Shown here: piece after piece, positions 62,762 through 64,000 of the stretch
How positions within the stretch are numbered: position 1 is the first letter of the stretch
How the letters are laid out: each line of letters opens with the position of its first letter
Origin: Bacteroidaceae bacterium
Lineage (GTDB): Bacteria; Bacteroidota; Bacteroidia; Bacteroidales; Bacteroidaceae
DNA length: 64,000 bases
Direction of reading: 5' to 3'
Assembly (NCBI GenBank): GCA_017546505.1
Contig: JAFYWV010000030.1
Coordinates: 1-64,000, forward strand
The notes under the pieces: generated by a model
Told to the model about the DNA's origin: nothing
The model's database searches: none
Seen by the model: only the letters and a program-made list of their open reading frames with translations
Program-made: the position numbers and the translations under genes

Positions 62762-64000
62762 ATGTCAGCAATAGAACATATAAAAGAAGTTATCGGATTC
62801 CTTAATCAGAATGCAGATTATGCCGTGTTGCGCAACTTCGAGGGGTTGCCCGACAGGAACAACAGCCGTGACATTGACATTATAATTACTCGCAAGAGCT
62901 ACAAAAAGATGAGAAAGGCTCTTGTGGAACTCATTGACCGTAGCGGGTGGAAAATCACAACTTACCTGAACAGTGACCGCCTCATCAGTTATGTATGCGC
63001 CACAACAACCGAAGAAAAGACCGAGATTGTACAGTGGGATTTCTTCTTTGACACATCGGTTTGGGGCGTGCAGTTGATGAGCGCCGAGGAATTCCTGAAA
63101 CACAAGCTGTTCAACGGTTTTTTGTATTACGTGGGTGTGGAGTGCCAGTTCCTTGACAAGATTCTATACAACAGCGCTGTCGGTAGCAAATACCCCGAGA
63201 AGTACCGCGCTACACGTGAGGCTGCCGAAAACAGCGACATTGTAAAAGATAAGATAAAACAGATTTTCGGTTGCGGCAACGTCAATGAGTGCGAACAGAA
63301 ACGCGGTAAGCGCCTGTTTTTTAAAGCGCTGTGGAGCAACCTAAAGCACCGACCTTTTGGAGTTATAGCTGGAATAATAATGTTCCTTTACACTTTCATT
63401 GGCAACTACCTGCGTTCACGCACCGGCTTCAGCATCGGTTTCACCGGCCCAGACGGTAGCGGAAAGACCACGGTGATTGACACCATACTGGAGCGCATTG
63501 CACCGGTGTTCAAGACAGCGCACAAGTACTACCATTTCCGCCCTGCCCTTTTTGGCAATTTGGGCGAGGTAGCACATTCGGCCGGCATAAAAAAAGAGGT
63601 TGACCGTAATTACAGCGACCCGCACCGTGGTGGCAAGACAGGCAAACTGAACTCGCTGCTGCGCCTATGCTACTATTCAATGGACTATATCATAGGCTAT
63701 TTTGTAAAGGTGAAATCGGTTACACGCATCACACGCGTGGTGGTGTTCGACCGCTATTATACCGACATTATCTGCGACAGCCGCCGCTCAAGGATATACC
63801 TATCGCCAAAGTTCCTCTACTGGTGGGGCAAACTGTTCATCCCCACTTTGAACTATAACATTCTGCTCACAGCAAGCAGCGAGACTATCCTTACACGCAA
63901 GCGCGAACTTGATGAGGAGGGCATAAAGACCATCAACGCAAAGATTGACTACCTTGCCAGCAAAAAGGGGTATACAAAGGTGCTGAACGAAAGCACACCG
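62762..64000 (+). CDS. Nucleotidyltransferase-like/P-loop kinase fusion (runs off right edge)
   Basis: The first 413 codons are open to the edge of the window. The N-terminal 140 residues resemble a nucleotidyltransferase-like domain (YAVLRNFEGLPDRNNSRDIDIIITRKSYKKM, with D-I-D). A hydrophobic helix near 201-216 (FGVIAGIIMFLYTFIG) follows. A P-loop kinase domain begins with IGFTGPDGSGKTTVIDTI near residue 226, with VVVFDRYYTDII as the DRY-type lid/DR region of thymidylate-kinase-like enzymes. Similar pairings occur in surface polysaccharide loci, but the substrate is unknown. The C-terminus lies outside the window. Confidence 0.78.
   Translation, partial: MSAIEHIKEVIGFLNQNADYAVLRNFEGLPDRNNSRDIDIIITRKSYKKMRKALVELIDRSGWKITTYLNSDRLISYVCATTTEEKTEIVQWDFFFDTSVWGVQLMSAEEFLKHKLFNGFLYYVGVECQFLDKILYNSAVGSKYPEKYRATREAAENSDIVKDKIKQIFGCGNVNECEQKRGKRLFFKALWSNLKHRPFGVIAGIIMFLYTFIGNYLRSRTGFSIGFTGPDGSGKTTVIDTILERIAPVFKTAHKYYHFRPALFGNLGEVAHSAGIKKEVDRNYSDPHRGGKTGKLNSLLRLCYYSMDYIIGYFVKVKSVTRITRVVVFDRYYTDIICDSRRSRIYLSPKFLYWWGKLFIPTLNYNILLTASSETILTRKRELDEEGIKTINAKIDYLASKKGYTKVLNESTP

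Overview
The window is chromosomal DNA from a member of the order Bacteroidales (Bacteroidetes). Three things point to this. The gene content is typical of the group: DUF4831, DUF3256 and DUF4254 proteins, a class II (B12-dependent) ribonucleotide reductase with a C-terminal zinc ribbon, a short adenylate kinase, and an UpxY-type antiterminator heading a polysaccharide locus. No Shine-Dalgarno sequences were noticed at the starts examined. Upstream regions carry the Bacteroidetes promoter form TTTG-N19-TAnnTTTG, with the 19-base spacing exact at recF, dnaX, nrdJ, acpP and the DUF4254 operon. Genus cannot be fixed from the sequence alone.

Layout, 1-35.5 kb: housekeeping chromosome in short operons. 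Minus strand: rpsL-rpsG (rpsG runs off the left edge); hpt-adk-obg followed by an EF-hand membrane protein. Plus strand: a DUF4831 protein, ffh, folD and a CapA-like protein. Minus strand: a tightly coupled six-gene operon (nucleoside transporter, BFN nuclease, rsmE, truA, EamA exporter, DUF3256 protein) behind a duplicated promoter-like repeat, then recF with a DciA-like gene. Next come a TPR membrane protein and ribH (plus), cdd-ptp-ruvC (minus), a glucosaminidase/LysM protein (plus), an ftsB-like gene pair (minus), dnaX, dnaA, nrdJ and folB (plus), acpP-fabF-rnc and pdxB (minus), and a DUF4254-GT9-methyltransferase operon (plus).

Layout, 35.5-64 kb: a single plus-strand capsular or exopolysaccharide locus that continues past the right edge. 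It opens with a terminator/promoter junction and upxY. Next are the export and control genes: an OPX lipoprotein (Wza-like), a polysaccharide co-polymerase with tyrosine kinase (Wzc-like) and a PHP phosphatase (CpsB-like). Then comes the repeat-unit machinery: a Wzx-like flippase, an F420-dehydrogenase-beta-like protein, a pyruvyl transferase, about ten glycosyltransferases of families GT2, GT4 and GT8 and a fucosyltransferase-like fold, two membrane acyltransferases, a HAD-domain protein, a membrane-anchored beta-propeller protein, a Wzy-like polymerase, a GT8-acetyltransferase fusion and a truncated nucleotidyltransferase/P-loop kinase. The middle of this locus (about 40.5-53.5 kb) looks more AT-rich than the core, as expected for exchanged capsule genes. 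No initiating sugar-phosphate transferase and no upxZ is visible inside the window.

The most unusual signals are in repeats and gene architecture. A family of four related palindromic elements fills the gaps between late capsule genes. A 42-bp palindromic insert lies in frame inside the phosphatase. Tandem repeats lie between ribH and ruvC. A 28-bp perfect inverted repeat encodes the same C-terminal residues for two convergent genes. Two neighbouring GT2 genes share a 108-bp identical block. No CRISPR array, tRNA, rRNA, transposase or phage gene was found.
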